Positions 63,819-64,000 of a DNA stretch of 64,000 nucleotides are shown in pieces. The notes below the pieces were generated by a model. The model was given only the letters and a program-made list of their open reading frames with translations, had not been told where the DNA came from and searched no databases. Within the stretch, counting starts at the first letter, position 1. Each line of letters begins with the position of its first letter. Location: NCBI RefSeq assembly GCF_033842475.1, contig NZ_JAWXYB010000018.1, positions 1,285,501-1,349,500 on the forward strand. The letters are read 5' to 3'. The DNA is from Acidiphilium acidophilum. Lineage in GTDB: Bacteria; Pseudomonadota; Alphaproteobacteria; Acetobacterales; Acetobacteraceae. Made by a program: the position numbers and the translations under genes.

Positions 63819-64000
63819 TCAGTAGGTGGCGCGGCCGCCTGAGATGTCGAACACGCCGCCGGTGCTGAACGAACATTCGCGCGAGGCGAGGAAGCAGATC
63901 AGCGAGGCCATTTCCTCGACGGTGCCGAACCGGCCCATCGGGATTTTCGAGAGCATGAAGTCGATGTGCTCCTGGGTCATCTGGTCGAAAATGGCGGTCC
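63819..64000 (-). CDS. SDR family oxidoreductase, C-terminal part only
   Basis: The last 60 residues (ending FLASRECSFSTGGVFDISGG then RATY) before the stop are the typical end of a short-chain dehydrogenase, with GRFGTVEEMASLICFLAS. The catalytic region lies beyond the right edge. The neighbouring lactonase suggests a sugar or polyol dehydrogenase, but this is inference. Confidence 0.8.
   Translation of the reverse strand, partial: TAIFDQMTQEHIDFMLSKIPMGRFGTVEEMASLICFLASRECSFSTGGVFDISGGRATY

Overview
The window is high-GC DNA from an alphaproteobacterium, most likely an acidophilic member of the Acetobacteraceae such as Acidiphilium. This placement is inferred from gene content and style (class Ia nrdA/nrdB, Bpt leucyltransferase, argH-lptM-lysA order, IS4 and ISAs1 elements, short hairpin repeats) and was not checked against a database. 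Most of the window is chromosomal housekeeping sequence with tight, often overlapping operons.

Left part (1-26 kb): a partial homoserine kinase; a group with a lipoprotein, methyltransferase, short-chain reductase and two-domain glycosyltransferase (with a coiled-coil gene on the opposite strand); the grpE-dnaK-dnaJ chaperone set; envelope genes (glycine-zipper lipoprotein, TonB-like protein, AmpG, a lytic-transglycosylase-like protein, a Met/His-rich secreted protein); typA; a Sel1-repeat gene and a convergent LysM gene whose 3' parts share an AT-rich patch; MscS; RDD-bpt; prs-GST-histidine phosphatase; a DUF2189 membrane protein and an iron-type alcohol dehydrogenase.

Middle (26-49 kb): an inverted pair of about 0.9-kb repeats (26 kb and 46 kb), each with the same Pro-rich unknown gene and hairpin repeats. 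Between and around them lie a DsbA-like gene, nrdB, an ISAs1 element with an 8-bp target duplication, and two identical IS4-family elements with different 9-bp duplications, each of which has split a gene. This part also holds a compact five-gene operon for a membrane-bound, hydrogenase-4-like complex whose large subunit lacks the nickel-site cysteines, together with rnhB; then msrQ, putA, a CapD-type sugar-nucleotide dehydratase, and rpsB-tsf. A RAYT-type transposase sits between two copies of its probable REP sequence.

Right part (49-64 kb): nrdA with tandem NrdR-like boxes like those before nrdB; a REP-rich intergenic region with a nucleotidyltransferase remnant; aspartate aminotransferase; tRNA-Gln; cardiolipin synthase and a divergent EEP phosphatase; a DUF4175 protein; lysA-lptM-argH; a TlpA-like protein whose start codon overlaps that of argH; two short-chain dehydrogenases and an SMP-30 lactonase.

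At window scale the top strand changes from C-rich to G-rich near 41.5-42 kb irrespective of gene direction, the sign expected at a replication origin or an inversion joint; no DnaA-box cluster was seen there. The strongest candidate for an undescribed system is the cysteine-less hydrogenase-like complex at 32.8-37.3 kb, which also carries a gene fusion and a degenerate antiporter-like subunit.
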